Shown here piece after piece: positions 44,655 through 55,806 of a DNA stretch of 64,000 nucleotides. The position numbers and the translations under genes are program-made. Under the pieces are notes generated by a model that searched no databases, was not told where the DNA came from, and saw only the letters and a list, made by a program, of their open reading frames with translations. The stretch comes from Coptis chinensis (lineage: Eukaryota; Streptophyta; Magnoliopsida; Ranunculales; Ranunculaceae). How positions within the stretch are numbered: the stretch's first letter is position 1; each line of letters begins with the position of its first letter. The DNA is taken from positions 69,943,001 through 70,007,000 of the forward strand of contig CM027384.1 of the NCBI GenBank assembly GCA_015680905.1, written 5' to 3'.

Positions 44655-45517
44655 GATTCTGGAAATTCCAATTGTAAGCTATGCTAGGCAGGGCCTTATG
44701 ATGGAATTTGACTTAAGTGTTCATACACCAGCCTCAGCTAAATATAATCTGAGAATTATAAAGAAATTTTCACCTTTTGATGAGTAATTCATTGCGACAC
44801 TACTACTCTTAGAGGGGTTGGGACACAAATATACATATGAAATTTTGATGAATGGTGGTCGGATTACTGTTTGGACTGGCAGTATGGAAAGGATACTTTG
44901 CCTGAAGGTGACATTTTTATTCGGTCTAGAAGGATCAGGATGTGTCTCGGTCAGATCAGCCAGAAGGTTGGTAATTATCACATTCTATTTGAAGTCTGAA
45001 ACATTTATGTAGGAAGAAGGTTTTGTAGTTTTCTTTAAGTTGCAAATCAACTTATTATACCTCAGATAGTTTATTATCTTACTCTACTGCTTTTAGTTTA
45101 TATGGGCTGATTTATTTTTAGTTGTTACTTTTGCAATTAGTATTTGTTATTTCAGTCTTTCCTGTTTTTTTTCTTATAGGTCCCTTTGGACTATTCCCTC
45201 CGATCCTACTTAGAATTTATCTTTTTGGATCCTCGATTGAAGATCAAGGTTCAAGGGTCACTGGTAACTTCATAGTCCATACTGTTAATGTTATTGTTCA
45301 CTTTATGGTTGCATTTCGTATAACTTGTTTCATTGATTGATGGATGACTTCTTTTTAGGTCAAAAGTTGCCCATTGGCAAAATCTTTGAATAAGACGGCT
45401 ATTAGAAAAGGTCATATCCTGGGAAAACCTGTTCAGCTCATTCTTGGTCGTTCTCAAGTAGAATGGGAAAGGATGAATAGTGGAATATTTTTGTATTGGC
45501 ATGGCCGACTGATTAAG
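44655..45517 (+). pseudogene. Captured MORC-family ATPase fragment (GHKL/S5 region)
   Basis: Exon-like pieces in order: LEIPIVSYARQGLMMEFDLS with SAKYNLRIIKKFSPFDE (44655-44790), then a degenerate piece, then GDIFIRSRRIRMCLGQISQK (44908-44970), VPLDYSLRSYLEFIFLDPRL with KIKVQGS (45181-45262) and KSLNKTAIRKGHILGKPVQL, SQVEWERMNSGIFLYWHGRL (45360-45517, GTGAGC donor). This is the S5-fold half of plant MORC ATPases, proteins needed for transcriptional silencing of transposons. The N-terminal ATP-binding exons are missing, and stops break the first pieces. The intron-exon structure is kept, so capture was from genomic DNA. Confidence 0.9.
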
Positions 45518-45737
45518 GTGAGCTGTTTGCAATTGCTTCTTATGGTTATAATTCTTTTTGGTCTGGTAAACGGTCACCGTCAATAATTAACTTTTACTAT
45601 ATGCAATAGAAAGTTATTTTTTTTAGTCAAAAAATTCAGCCATGTGTGGTGATTTTAATTGACGGAGGCAAAAATGAGTTTGGGGGGCAAGTGTATAAAC
45701 AACTACACACAAATATATAGCATAGCATCCGAATATG

Positions 45738-46550
45738 GTTGGTTCTTTGAAAGAGTATCCCTGGATGATGACTGGGTTTGGAAAGCCACCCTCTGTTCAT
45801 GAGGTTAAAAGGACTGCATATATTATATCATTGGAAGGATGGCATACCTTATGGAGAGGTCTCAGATCAGGAGTAGTGCGGGATTCTGTTTTTCTTAGCC
45901 CATAAATGTTCCAGATATGTGGAAGTGGGTCCATGTCTTCCATCTTACCACCATCATCATCACTATCATCATTTGTCCCATTTTTTTTTATTGCTGACAC
46001 TTACATTACGCACTAATTCTCACACATCCCACATATAAAACGTCAGTTAAATGCTTTCTATGTTGCTTTGAAAAAGACATTGTTTTCAGTTATAATCTTC
46101 CGATGTGTTTAATGGTCAGGTCTGTTGGAGAAATTGGTATGTTGTCACCTTGGGTTGCCAGTGTTGCAGCTAGATTATCCGGTTTAGTAGCTATTGCTGC
46201 TTCTCATTGTTTCGACACAGCCAAAAGTCGATCTCAGTGTATTGTGCTCCCAAAGGTAATTTGATACATATTATACATGGTTAAATTAAATAAAATTGTC
46301 CTTCCCCTTTGTTTTCTGTAGTTGTTGCTAACTCGAATTATCCTTTCCTCTACAATAAATTTATTGTGTTATCTACTTTGTCGCAGTACGTCTCCAAAGA
46401 AATAAGGCTTTTGAAATGGAAACAGCCAGGATATTGGGTTGAGAGAGTTTCAGGGATCTACCCAAAAGATAGAGGAAATCAAAAATGCAGATCGGAGTGG
46501 ACCAAAAGGAATAATAAATGCCATTGGGATATCTATCATCGTTGGGTGTG
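45738..46550 (+). pseudogene. Captured mitochondrial carrier gene fragment
   Basis: The clearest exon (46120-46255, AG|...|GTAAT) reads SVGEIGMLSPWVASVAARLS, GLVAIAASHCFDTAKSRSQC, with the PxDxxKxRxQ-type carrier signature in the form FDTAKSRSQ. The next exon (46387-46550) reads YVSKEIRLLKWKQPGYWVER then VSGIYPKDR. An upstream piece (45738-45870, MMTGFGKPPSVHEVKRTAY and EGWHTLWRGL) fits a carrier loop but is less certain. It is an incomplete member of the plant mitochondrial substrate carrier family. Confidence 0.78.
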
Positions 46551-46933
46551 ATTACTTTGTCGGTATCATGTTTACTAAGATAATCAACTTAATTTATTAT
46601 GTATAAGTCAGTAATAGAAATAGAAAATACATAATGTTTAAAATTGATTAAAAAATAATCATGAGAATATATATGTCTTCCAATGCCTTCAACTTTAACA
46701 TTATTATCTCATGTGTGCACAATAGAAAGAATGTATTAAGATTTAATTAGATATACAAATAAAACAAAAATATGTATGCGAGTGCAATTGGTTGTAATAC
46801 ATTTGTGTTTGATAATCTTACCATGTGATTGAGCTGTGTTGATTTATGTTCTTCAATTTCCATGTGTAGCCACTGTGAAATTTATTTTGAAAAGTTTGAT
46901 AATAACATTTGGTCAGTGGTATTAAATATATAT
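46551..46933. other. Helitron spacer downstream of the Rep/helicase gene
   Basis: AT-rich, no gene seen. It separates the plus-strand carrier fragment from the minus-strand helicase stop. Confidence 0.5.
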
Positions 46934-49900
46934 TCATAGATTAAGAGATGATGTGTTCGGATCATGTCTAATTAACATACCTGTTGGTAGATTGTTGAAA
47001 ACCTCATGGTAAACAATGTTCTCTGTATGACTGTATGGTTTATTTTCTTTGTTGTCTATCAATATCTTTAATCCTTCTCGTGACGTGGTACGGGAAACAG
47101 CAACATACAATTGTCCAAGGCTGAAAACGGGTGTAGGAAGGTAGATTCCAATATGTTTTAGAGTTTGACCCTGGCTCTTGTTGATTGTCATTGCAAAGCA
47201 AATTTTTATAGGAAACTGTCGTCGTCTTAGAATGAAAGGCCATTTTGATTCGTTTGAAGACATGACGATGCGATGGATGGGAATCCTTTTTCCGATATTC
47301 CTTCCTGTTATAATTTGTGCCTCGATAACCCTTTCTCCTAGTTTTGTGATGATCAGCCTTGTGCCATTGCACATGCCCATACTCGGGTTTGTGTTTCTGA
47401 GGAGCATAATGGGTTCGCCACGCTTCAACTCGAGTTCATGATTTGGAATCCCAGACAACTCTATCATATTTAGGAACTCTGTCCGATACAAAATATCTTG
47501 ATTTTGAATATTTCCACACATTGGGCTTATTGAGTCCGCACTCAGGTATTTTTTTAGAGTCTCCTTCCAATGTCGAAAGGACGAATGAGTTAACTTCATC
47601 GACACAATCATTTCTTGGTGTCAAAATGCATCTATCTCTCAAGTATTCCAGCTTCGTATAGTTGTTCTCAATGTCAGGGTAGATGCTAGACACAATTTCT
47701 TTAATGTCGTTCTCTCCAGGCGGAATGAGAAGATCATCTAGGATTTTTATCCAAGTTGGCTCTTTGTTACTATTAAGAGCAATTGTATGAAACTTTCCTT
47801 CACATAAATCGAGGACCCACTTGCTGAATTTGGATATGGACTCAACCATTTCTGTATCAAGGTCTTCGTCTCTAAGTCGTATATTTTTTGTCAGTAGATA
47901 AACCTTGCATTGGTCCCACAAATGAGATCTGGTTAGTGAAGCGTAGATCAGGTAGAGTTTGTCCAAATCTCCTCCCAAGAGTACTATTTTTCCTTCAAAG
48001 ACTTTTGTATTGGATTGTGGATCTTTAAATCGCATCAGATCTCTCAAGGTTTTGTCCATTACTTCAAAAACATCTTTATGATTCATTGGTGCCTCATCCC
48101 CACATAATAAGATTTCGCCCGATATGAGTTCACCTAAATGGTCGCCTTGGCCAATGTTGCAACATGAGTATTCATCAATGTCTATAGGAATTTTCAATCT
48201 GGAATGTGCAGTTCTTCCTCCAGGCATTAATAGAGATGCTATACCTGAAGAAGCTACTGCCAACACAATTTTCCCCTATGACCTCAATCTCGCTAGGATT
48301 GTGTTCAAAAGGAATGTTTTCCTAGTTCCTCTGCTGCCATACACAAAAAATAGGCCTCCTATTTTTTTCCTCCACCGCCTTGATAATTGTGTCGAAAACT
48401 CTCATTTGATCACTGTTTAGCTATTTGTGATGCTCGGAGAACTCTTTGTCGAGGGCTACCCTATCGTAGCACAACTCTTCTTGAAGCAATCTGTTACCTT
48501 CACCAACATCAGACTCTTTCGACATGTCGGGAATTAGTTTTTCTGAAAAGTCTTTGAGTTTTTTATTGTACTTGTTTAATAATCTCTCAATCTTGCAAAG
48601 TGCACGATTTTGAATTTCCTCATCAGTGAGTGTTAGTTCATCGTTTTTGAGTTTGTTTCTTTCATCGAAGAGAATGTCCTCAGAAAGTAATTTCCAATTT
48701 CTGTTCCATAGTTCCAAAGGATCGGCTTATCTCATGCAAATACATCAAAAGAGTTTAACATTTGCCTCAATGGTTTTGGTAATGCTGAAATTGCTGCTTC
48801 TTTGATTGCTTCATGCCATTCATCATCGTCTTCCAAAAGTCCTAGTGCAAGGCACGCTGACTTGTAGGTTGGATGCACTTTTCCATTTACTGTTCTTATC
48901 TCTTTAAAGTTCCTTGGATCCTTCACCGTGTTAAGAAGTAGACGAAGATAAAACCATTCACCTGTTGTCGGTGGGGTATAGTATATCCTGCCTATAGTTT
49001 TTCATGATTTCCTTCTTGTCCATTTCTTGTCATTGTTTGCATCCCAGATCCATTTTGTAGGAAATTCAGCATATGTCAATTGCCTTGCATCTTCGTTCTC
49101 AGCATTCGTCTTTATCCACTTGGTCAATTGAGTGTCGTGCACTCCACTCCTATTTGCCACATCAGGTATATAATCATTGCCCTGGTATATGATAGGCTGT
49201 TGGTTTTCCAAGTGGAATGAAAGACGTTCGACTGTCGGGTTTCGATATTGAATGTGAAACCCGAGAATTCTCCAAGTTGCCTCATGTGCTGATAGATAAC
49301 GACAGTCTTGATATTGTTTGACCTCGTCAACTTCACGTATGACATGTTCTCCATTTGATTCACCATTTTGGATGTTCTCCTCAATAACAAATGTTGCTCT
49401 GTCACCACCTTTGTGCACATATTTGAACAAATACTTAACAGACCTTCCTTGGTTGTAGAATTCGACATTTATATGTGCTTGGTATTTGACGATCAAATCT
49501 CGTTTATGCTAAAACAACCAATTGTTATCAATTTTTTCCCTTTCTTTGTAATAGCTTAATTTGGAATCATTTCTTCTCATGGAGCAAATCCTTTTTCATC
49601 TATGGTTGTTTCGTTGCAAAATCTCTTTGGGAATTTCCTAGTGCATTTATTTTCATCCATGCAAGGAGATTTTTCATTTTCTGTGCCACATGGACCATGT
49701 ATCATGTATTGGACTACGGCTTGAAATCCCAATGGATCATCGACTTCATCGGATGTCTGATGGAGTTTTCAGTTTGTCGTGGAGGAACAACAATATATGA
49801 GCATGTGGTAGTCCCCTTTTTTGAAATTCAATTGTGTAAACAGCTGCAAAGAGGAAATCAGTTAGATTAAATACACAAAAAAGTAATAAGGACAGAGAAA

Positions 49901-52468
49901 CAAAAGTCTCTATTGACTTAGAGGCTAAAGTTTGAAGTTCAAAGTCCAAATGAAAATAAATAATTAGCCACTTTGACTGATGTTAATATTAATTAATATA
50001 TAGTTAATTAGGAAGTTCAACTAAAATTGAATAAATTAGATTGTCGATTGAGATGAGAAGGAGAGACATCTAGAAAATACCTGCCATAACCTTTCCGAAG
50101 TGTTGACCTCGACATAAATCGTCCATGAGTTGATCTAGCTTGATCTTAAATGCCCGAGCTATAATTAATGGGTCATCTTGTGGTTTTTGCCCCACTAAGG
50201 TGGTGAATTCTTCTATCTCTGGCCATTTAGAATTACATGTAAATGTGATGAAAAGATCTGGTGATCCTACATATCTACAAATAGCAATTGCGTCTTGATA
50301 GCTTTGAACCATATATCTTAGACCTCCTATAAATGAAGAAGGTAGAACTAATCATTTTTCCAATGAAAGCCGGTGTTGTGTAACAACAAATTTGTGCATC
50401 TTGGAGACTTGGTACAATTCGATCTGATCTTTTTTTTACGGTTATCGCATTATCCAACATAGACGAGGCTCCACCACGCTTATTTCTGCATCAACTACTA
50501 ACTGGCTCAAAAGACGTCCACCTCTCATCAGTGTCTGTCCTTCATTTTTTCTATGTAGAAGCCTGTAACATAGAATTCTCTAATGCTTACTGTATTGCAT
50601 TTTGTTAGCTTACTTCCACGTACATTATTTTTTTAAATCTGCAAATGGAAACCGTCTTCTCCAAATGGAAAAAGAATAGGATATTGCATAGCCATAAAGC
50701 TTGGTTGTAACTCATTCATCCTTTTTAAGCCTTCTGATCTTTTCTCGACAATTACGTCTCTACTATTATTATTTTTATGTCCGTCTCCAACAATTAATCC
50801 AGCAACTTCTACTGCCTCTGGTATGTTGTATTGCCTTGCATCCTTGTTTCGTGTTCCAATGATTCTCAAGCACACGTGGATCAAATCAGACTCTCGGAAT
50901 CTTTCTCTTGTTGTTCCGAAAGATTTTATTAGATTATTCTCAACATTGAACATTTTTATCAATCTGTCGACAATTTCTTTATCTATGTTTTTCGGATCTT
51001 CTTTTTCTTTTCTTTTCAAAAAATCTACTCGGTTTTGAACTTTGTTTTCTGTGTCATGTATATATTATTGATCAAATCTTGGCTTCTGGCCTGGCATTGG
51101 CAGTAAAGAACCTATTTTATGATGATTATGCCCGGTCAATTTGAAAACATAGTGTCCACGACCTTTTTTGTTTATATCCTTGTCTAATTTTCCGCCCATA
51201 GAAGTCAAAGCAAACATCGTATTGTATGACCGTATGTTTTCTCTAAATTTTCTTGATCTAGGTCCCCCATTGTAGTTTATGAGCTGCTTTAGAAAACTCG
51301 GAGGTTCTCTTAGTAATGGCAATTTTACCTTCCCTTGTTGGCAACAGATGGTAAACTTTGGATTCTTGGGTGTCTTATATTTTGTGTTCCTCTCTTCATA
51401 CCAAAGTATTGAGAGCGCATTACACTTGAAGGTCCTTCGAAATTCCACGGCGTAGAGAATTTTCCTAAAAATGAAAATACACACATGTTAATAATATAAA
51501 TTAATTTAGCAAAACAATAATACAATTAGAACCTACTATTGGTGACAACTTTGTCTTGATTGTTCTGTTGATCCGTAAACATCCCGTCTGTTAAAATGTC
51601 ATCGTCTGTAGCATTAATAAGGTGTTAACAAATGATTTTGTGATATACACTAAGAAATGCATTAATAAGGTATTACCAATTGTATCATAATCAATTTCCA
51701 TATGATCATCGCTTGCCAGGGTTGTGGCATTTGTGTATACAATTGAAACCTCTTGTGACCTTTGTGTATTGCAAGAGCCAATATATGGACATATAGATGA
51801 GAAAAGTAAGAATCCTAAAAGTTTTATTTCATAAATATATTATCATATTTTCAATATTGTACCTGATTGATATTGAGAAAGATTTGCATATTGAGTCTGC
51901 TGGAATAGTGATCGTGAGATTGGATGTGATGGTTGAACATTATATCCAATTGTTGCACACATAATGTTGTAAGTAACTTCTCGTAAACGTATGTAAATAT
52001 ATACAAATATGAATTTTTTTTTACCTGATGAATGTTGAACATAAGGAAAGTACTGGTATTGTGAATGTGAAATCATAGGGGATACGAAGATAATGGATAC
52101 AAAGGAAAGAATCCATGTGCTTGTGCTGTTGAATGTTGAACATAAGGAAAGTACTGGTATTGTGAATGTGAAATCACAGGGGATGATTGCACGTTGCTAT
52201 TGTATTGAAAAGATAATGGATATGAAGCAAAGTATCCATGTGCTTGTGCTGCTGAGATAAAGATATATTAGTTCATGTGCTTGTGTTTGTGCTTGTGCTG
52301 TTGAGATAAATGAATGTGATAAGAATTACCAAATGCTAGACCGGCGGGTGAGTTTTGTCTTGGTGTGTTATGCATTCTTCTTCTGTGTGTATGGTTTCCC
52401 TTTGCTCTCAACTTAAACATTCTTTCTATGCGTGCTTGTTTTGCCTTCAGTTTTTTGGAGACATCCAC
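46934..52468 (-). pseudogene. Helitron Rep/helicase (RepHel) gene, multiply disrupted
   Basis: ATG 52468 starts MDVSKKLKAKQARIERMFKL. Next (51484-51065) come SFLKQLINYNGGPRSRKFRE and GHNHHKIGSLLPMPGQKPRF, then a TAA. The same frame continues 51019-50633 with FPFGEDGFH. The Rep part (50312-49746) has LFITFTCNSKWPEI and the HUH motif GLPHAHILLFL; 49496-49002 has VKYLFKYVHKGGDRATFVIE, the Tyr motif, and the YIPPxxGEW-like end. The helicase part has a Walker A region at about 48310-48350 reading GSRGTRKTF instead of GGxGTGKTF. DEAPM (Walker B) lies in 48266-47436, and C-terminal NKSQGQTLKHIGIYLP and YVAVSRTTSREGL are in 47611-46934. Several stops and frameshifts separate these blocks, so the protein is not made intact. 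It was the nicking and strand-displacing enzyme of element A. Confidence 0.93.
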
Positions 52469-52566
52469 TTAGTTCTGCACCGTAAAATATATTAGTCAAT
52501 AAAATAAATATATATAAACTAATATAGCATGCTTTCTGCAGGATGGCTGGCTCCTTGTGCTACTAT

Positions 52567-52990
52567 GAATGTGGTAAGGTCTGCAACATAACCTTTACTT
52601 GCAGCAAAACAGAAACATAAGTAGAGTAATAAAAAAACATTAAGTGTACAGAGTAGCTCACCTCATAAAACCAATGCAACATTTAGAGTATTGAATGGTG
52701 GACATTATTCTAGTTTTAGGCCAATAAGCATTACCAGTTCGATATGTTTTTATTGAATATTTATTTGCAAATTAGACATTATGTCATCAATAGTTTTCGG
52801 TCATTTTCTTTGCTAATGCCCTTTTTTTTTATGTGTAGGTTCTGGCAATAACCGAGGGTCTACATGATGTTCACAGTTTAGAGAAGGAGGCTGCTGCAGT
52901 ACACACTGCTGTAGGTTTTGGCAATAACCGAGGGTCTACATGATGTTCACAGTTTAGGGAAGGAGGTTGCTGCAGTACACACTACTAATC
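52567..52990. repeat. Direct repeat of about 420 bp, copy 1
   Basis: TGTGGTAAGGTCTGCAACAT through the exon GGGTCTACATGATGTTCACA is repeated at 53950-54365 with a few differences. Inside each copy the short exon TTCTGGCAATAACCGAGGGT itself occurs twice, about 75 bp apart. Confidence 0.92.
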
Positions 52991-53340
52991 CCACAGCATC
53001 CCTTTCCAAGGTGCGTGATCTCCAGCTTTTTGTTTTTTGTTTTTTCTTTTTACACAATTGTTACAATACCATTATTACTTTTTTTTTTCCATGTAATTGT
53101 CATGGTAGGCGTTTTGTACATCACACTTTTTTGTTGTCCAAATAGCTCTTCTATATCTAGAGCCATTAATTCACTTCGCTTTGGTTAGCGGTAACAGATT
53201 TGGACCTGCACTACACTGCTTCTCACCTAGTAACATTGATAAAGAGCTTATGGAAGCAGCTCACAATTTTCTGAGGAACGGAGGGGTTAGTGTTGATCCT
53301 GAGGCCAAGGTGGCATCAGTTAGTAAAATCCTTAGATGGT
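52840..53340 (+). pseudogene. Captured fragment resembling a DUF547-domain protein
   Basis: Short duplicated exons read VLAITEGLHDVHSLGKE and AAVHT. A further exon (53187-53340) reads NRFGPALHCFSPSNIDKELM, EAAHNFLRNGGVSVDPEAKV and ASVSKILRW. The GPALHxxxxS...ID.ELxxAAxxFLRxGGxxVD...KVASVSKILRWY pattern is like plant DUF547 proteins. A later short exon at about 53755-53820 reads VAAKKAISSIFGWNR. I am unsure the VLAITEG exons belong to the same gene. All lie on the plus strand, opposite to RepHel. Confidence 0.55.
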
Positions 53341-53396
53341 AAGTTGTGGTACAGGGGCAAAAATCTTTTTACATTTGAAATTATGTTTCGGAAAAA

Positions 53397-53560
53397 AGGG
53401 GATGGAGATCCCTTTTAGTAGATTACTCTCATTACTGTTTTCTGTAATATTCATATGTGATAATCAAAATTACATACGGGACGGAGATCCTTTTTAGTAA
53501 ATTACTCTCATTACTGTTTTCTGTAATATTCATATATGATAATCAAAATTACATATGCTT
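53397..53560. repeat. Tandem duplication of about 78 bp
   Basis: GGAGATCCCTTTTAGTAGAT through AATCAAAATTACATA is repeated immediately, with minor differences. Confidence 0.88.
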
Positions 53561-53949
53561 ATATGATCTCGGTGATGAATTCAAAATGCAGTAAGGTAAT
53601 AATTTTTATTGTATTTCTTTGAGTGTTATGAACACATGAAAAATTGAAGATACATTGCAGCTAGCAGGGTTTAATTTCTTTCTTACATTTACATATAGGT
53701 TTGTTTGATCAAGTGTTATATCTTACATGCTCCTCCTGTCTTTTATTATAGGTATAGTAGCAAAAGTAGCTGCTAAAAAAGCGATTAGTTCGATTTTCGG
53801 CTGGAATCGTAGCTACGGATAGATCAGCAGATAAGATAGTTTATTTTTTCACAGGTAAGTCTGTTCCATTATTTATTTTCAGGTTTAACAAAAGAATTGA
53901 GATGAAAGAGGAGAAAGAGTAAACCCTCCTTTCAGGGCTTGGTATCAAC

Positions 53950-54365
53950 CATGTGGTAAGGTCTACAACATAAGCTTTACTTGCAGCAAAACAGAAACAT
54001 AAGTAGAGTAATAAAAAAAAATTAAGTGTACAGAGTAACTCACCTCATAAAACCAATGCAACATTTAGAGTATTGAATGGTGGACATTATTCTAGTTTTA
54101 GGCCAATAAGCATTACCAGTTCGATATGTTTTTATTGAATATTTATTTGCAATTTGGACATTATGTCATCAATAGTTTTCTGTCATTTTCTTTACTAGCT
54201 AACGCCCTATTTTTTTATCTGTAGGTTCTGGCAATAACCGAGGGTCTACATGATGTTCACAGTTTAGGGAAGGAGGCTGTTGCAGTACATACTGTTGTAG
54301 GTTCTAGCAATAACCGAATGTCTACATGATGTTCACAGTTTAGGGAAGGAGGCTGCTGTAGTACA
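53950..54365. repeat. Direct repeat of about 420 bp, copy 2
   Basis: Second copy of 52567-52990, on the same strand, 1.38 kb downstream. The DUF547-like exon lies between the copies. Confidence 0.92.
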
Positions 54366-54422
54366 CAATGCTCTATTTGATCGAGATAACATACTTGCCA
54401 AATTCCGATACTTTTCTTGTAG

Positions 54423-54696
54423 GCAAAGGCCACAACAATGGAATTAATGGAAAGAGTTGGGGCTTTATCTAGACAAACTAAGAAATATCAAACTGAAGCT
54501 GGAGGTCTTAGGGCCGAGAACCGCAAGGATAAAGAAATTGTCTTGGCACTTAGAAAAGAAAGAGATCTTCTCTTCAAAGAAATAGAACGTTTAGCTATAG
54601 AGCTTAAAGATGCTCACAATAGTAACGATGAACTTGTCATGGAGAAAATCCTTTTAGAAGAAGAGAATGGCAAGATTATTGTCAATATGGAAGCTG
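54423..54696 (+). pseudogene. Captured coiled-coil exon of unknown gene
   Basis: After a TTGTAG acceptor the plus strand is open for about 90 codons: MELMERVGALSRQTKKYQTE, AENRKDKEIVLALRKERDLL, FKEIERLAIELKDAH and VMEKILLEEENGKIIVNMEA, followed by GTAAAC. Charged heptads indicate a coiled coil. I do not recognise the family. It belongs to the same orientation group as the other plus-strand captures. Confidence 0.5.
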
Positions 54697-54769
54697 TAAA
54701 CAAACTTTTTTTCACCTTTTTTTTTAAAGCTGAATCTTCTCTACTTAATTCTATATATTTATTTTAAAT

Positions 54770-55780
54770 TTTTGGCTTATTAGCTTTATGCCTCAGTTTA
54801 AATTTTAAATTTATTCTACTTTAGGGTGGACTCGACAAATTATATGGAGAATGAATAACAGGCTGTGATCATAATAAATTTGTATGCATGAATGATATTA
54901 TACAGCCTTACCAAATTGTTTGGTGTTGGTGTCTATTTTTGTTCTTTTTCTTCTTTTAAGAAAAATTTCAGTTGTACTGAGTGATGGGCAAGTAGAGCAA
55001 GTTGCATTGTTGTAGGGCTAGACATGTCGGGTTCAAATAGATGAGGAAATTGGTGTATGTCTGAGTAAGTGTCCGTTGCTGTTATCAATTATTATCATAA
55101 CTTGTGCAAATGAACAAAGTTGTGCACAGACAATATATTCAAGGGAACTCGATGGGAATTCACTATGAATCAAGGACCATTCAATGTCAAAGAGCATGTT
55201 CTGATAACTACAGACTCTGGATTTTCATATGCCTTCTTTTAGTTCATAACTATGAATCTTAACTTTCTGGTGATTCTGGTGATTGCAATTTGGTGTTTAA
55301 GGATAGACATTGAAAAAGTCTTTGCTAAGATGCTCAGTGTTATTGTATAGAATAAATAGATAATGAGGAAAAGAGAAAAAGAGAAAAAGAAGTGAACCTT
55401 TCAATGAATCAGCAGAAAGAACGTTGAAGATGAAGATGAGCAGAAGATGAGCAGGACGATGAGTAGGAAAAATTATTGTTAATATATAGAAGATGAGTGG
55501 CACAATTCAATTGCTAATAGAATTTGTTATCTATTTGTCGTACGGATTCGATTGTTAATAGAATTTGTTCTAATATATTTAATAGATTGCGATGTTATCT
55601 ATGAATTGAGTTCGCTATTGTCTCCTGAAAAGTCTACAGAGTTTTAGTGGAGAGATGAGTCTACGTGGAAAAAGTCTACAGAGTTTTAGTAGAGAGATGA
55701 GTTTACGTGGGAGAGCTCTGTTATAAGAAATTGCCACCTAGAATTGTGATTGCCACCTCAGCTGGACTCTACTTTAATAT
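54770..55780. other. 5' terminal region of the large Helitron
   Basis: AT-rich. A 44-bp tandem pair (GTCTACAGAGTTTTAGTGGA and GTCTACAGAGTTTTAGTAGA, about 55632-55720) and the GCCACCTAGAATTG / GCCACCTCAGCTGG pair lie close to the inferred 5' terminus. No gene seen. Confidence 0.5.
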
Positions 55781-55806
55781 AGAGAGAGGTGATAGTAGAT
55801 AGTAGA

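Larger units (their letters stand above)
31077..55799 (-). mobile_element. Large leftward Helitron (element A) with Rep/helicase, RPA-like gene and captured host genes
   Basis: The 3' end on the minus strand is a perfect 16-bp palindrome (31090-31105, CCGGGCATATGCCCGG), nine bases, then CTAG at 31080-31077. This is the canonical Helitron terminus. The helicase, RPA-like gene and 3' end all share the minus orientation. The 5' end is placed near 55.80 kb: the minus strand there reads TCTACTATCACCTCTCTCTA followed by TATTAAAGTAGAGTCC, similar to other plant Helitron 5' ends and to elements B and C, and the plus strand ends GTAGA before T. The exact TC could also be at 55806. The 24.7-kb span includes a nested LTR retrotransposon (5.5 kb). 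That a single Helitron covers the whole span is an inference; nested elements between 41.9 and 46.6 kb cannot be excluded. Confidence 0.75.
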
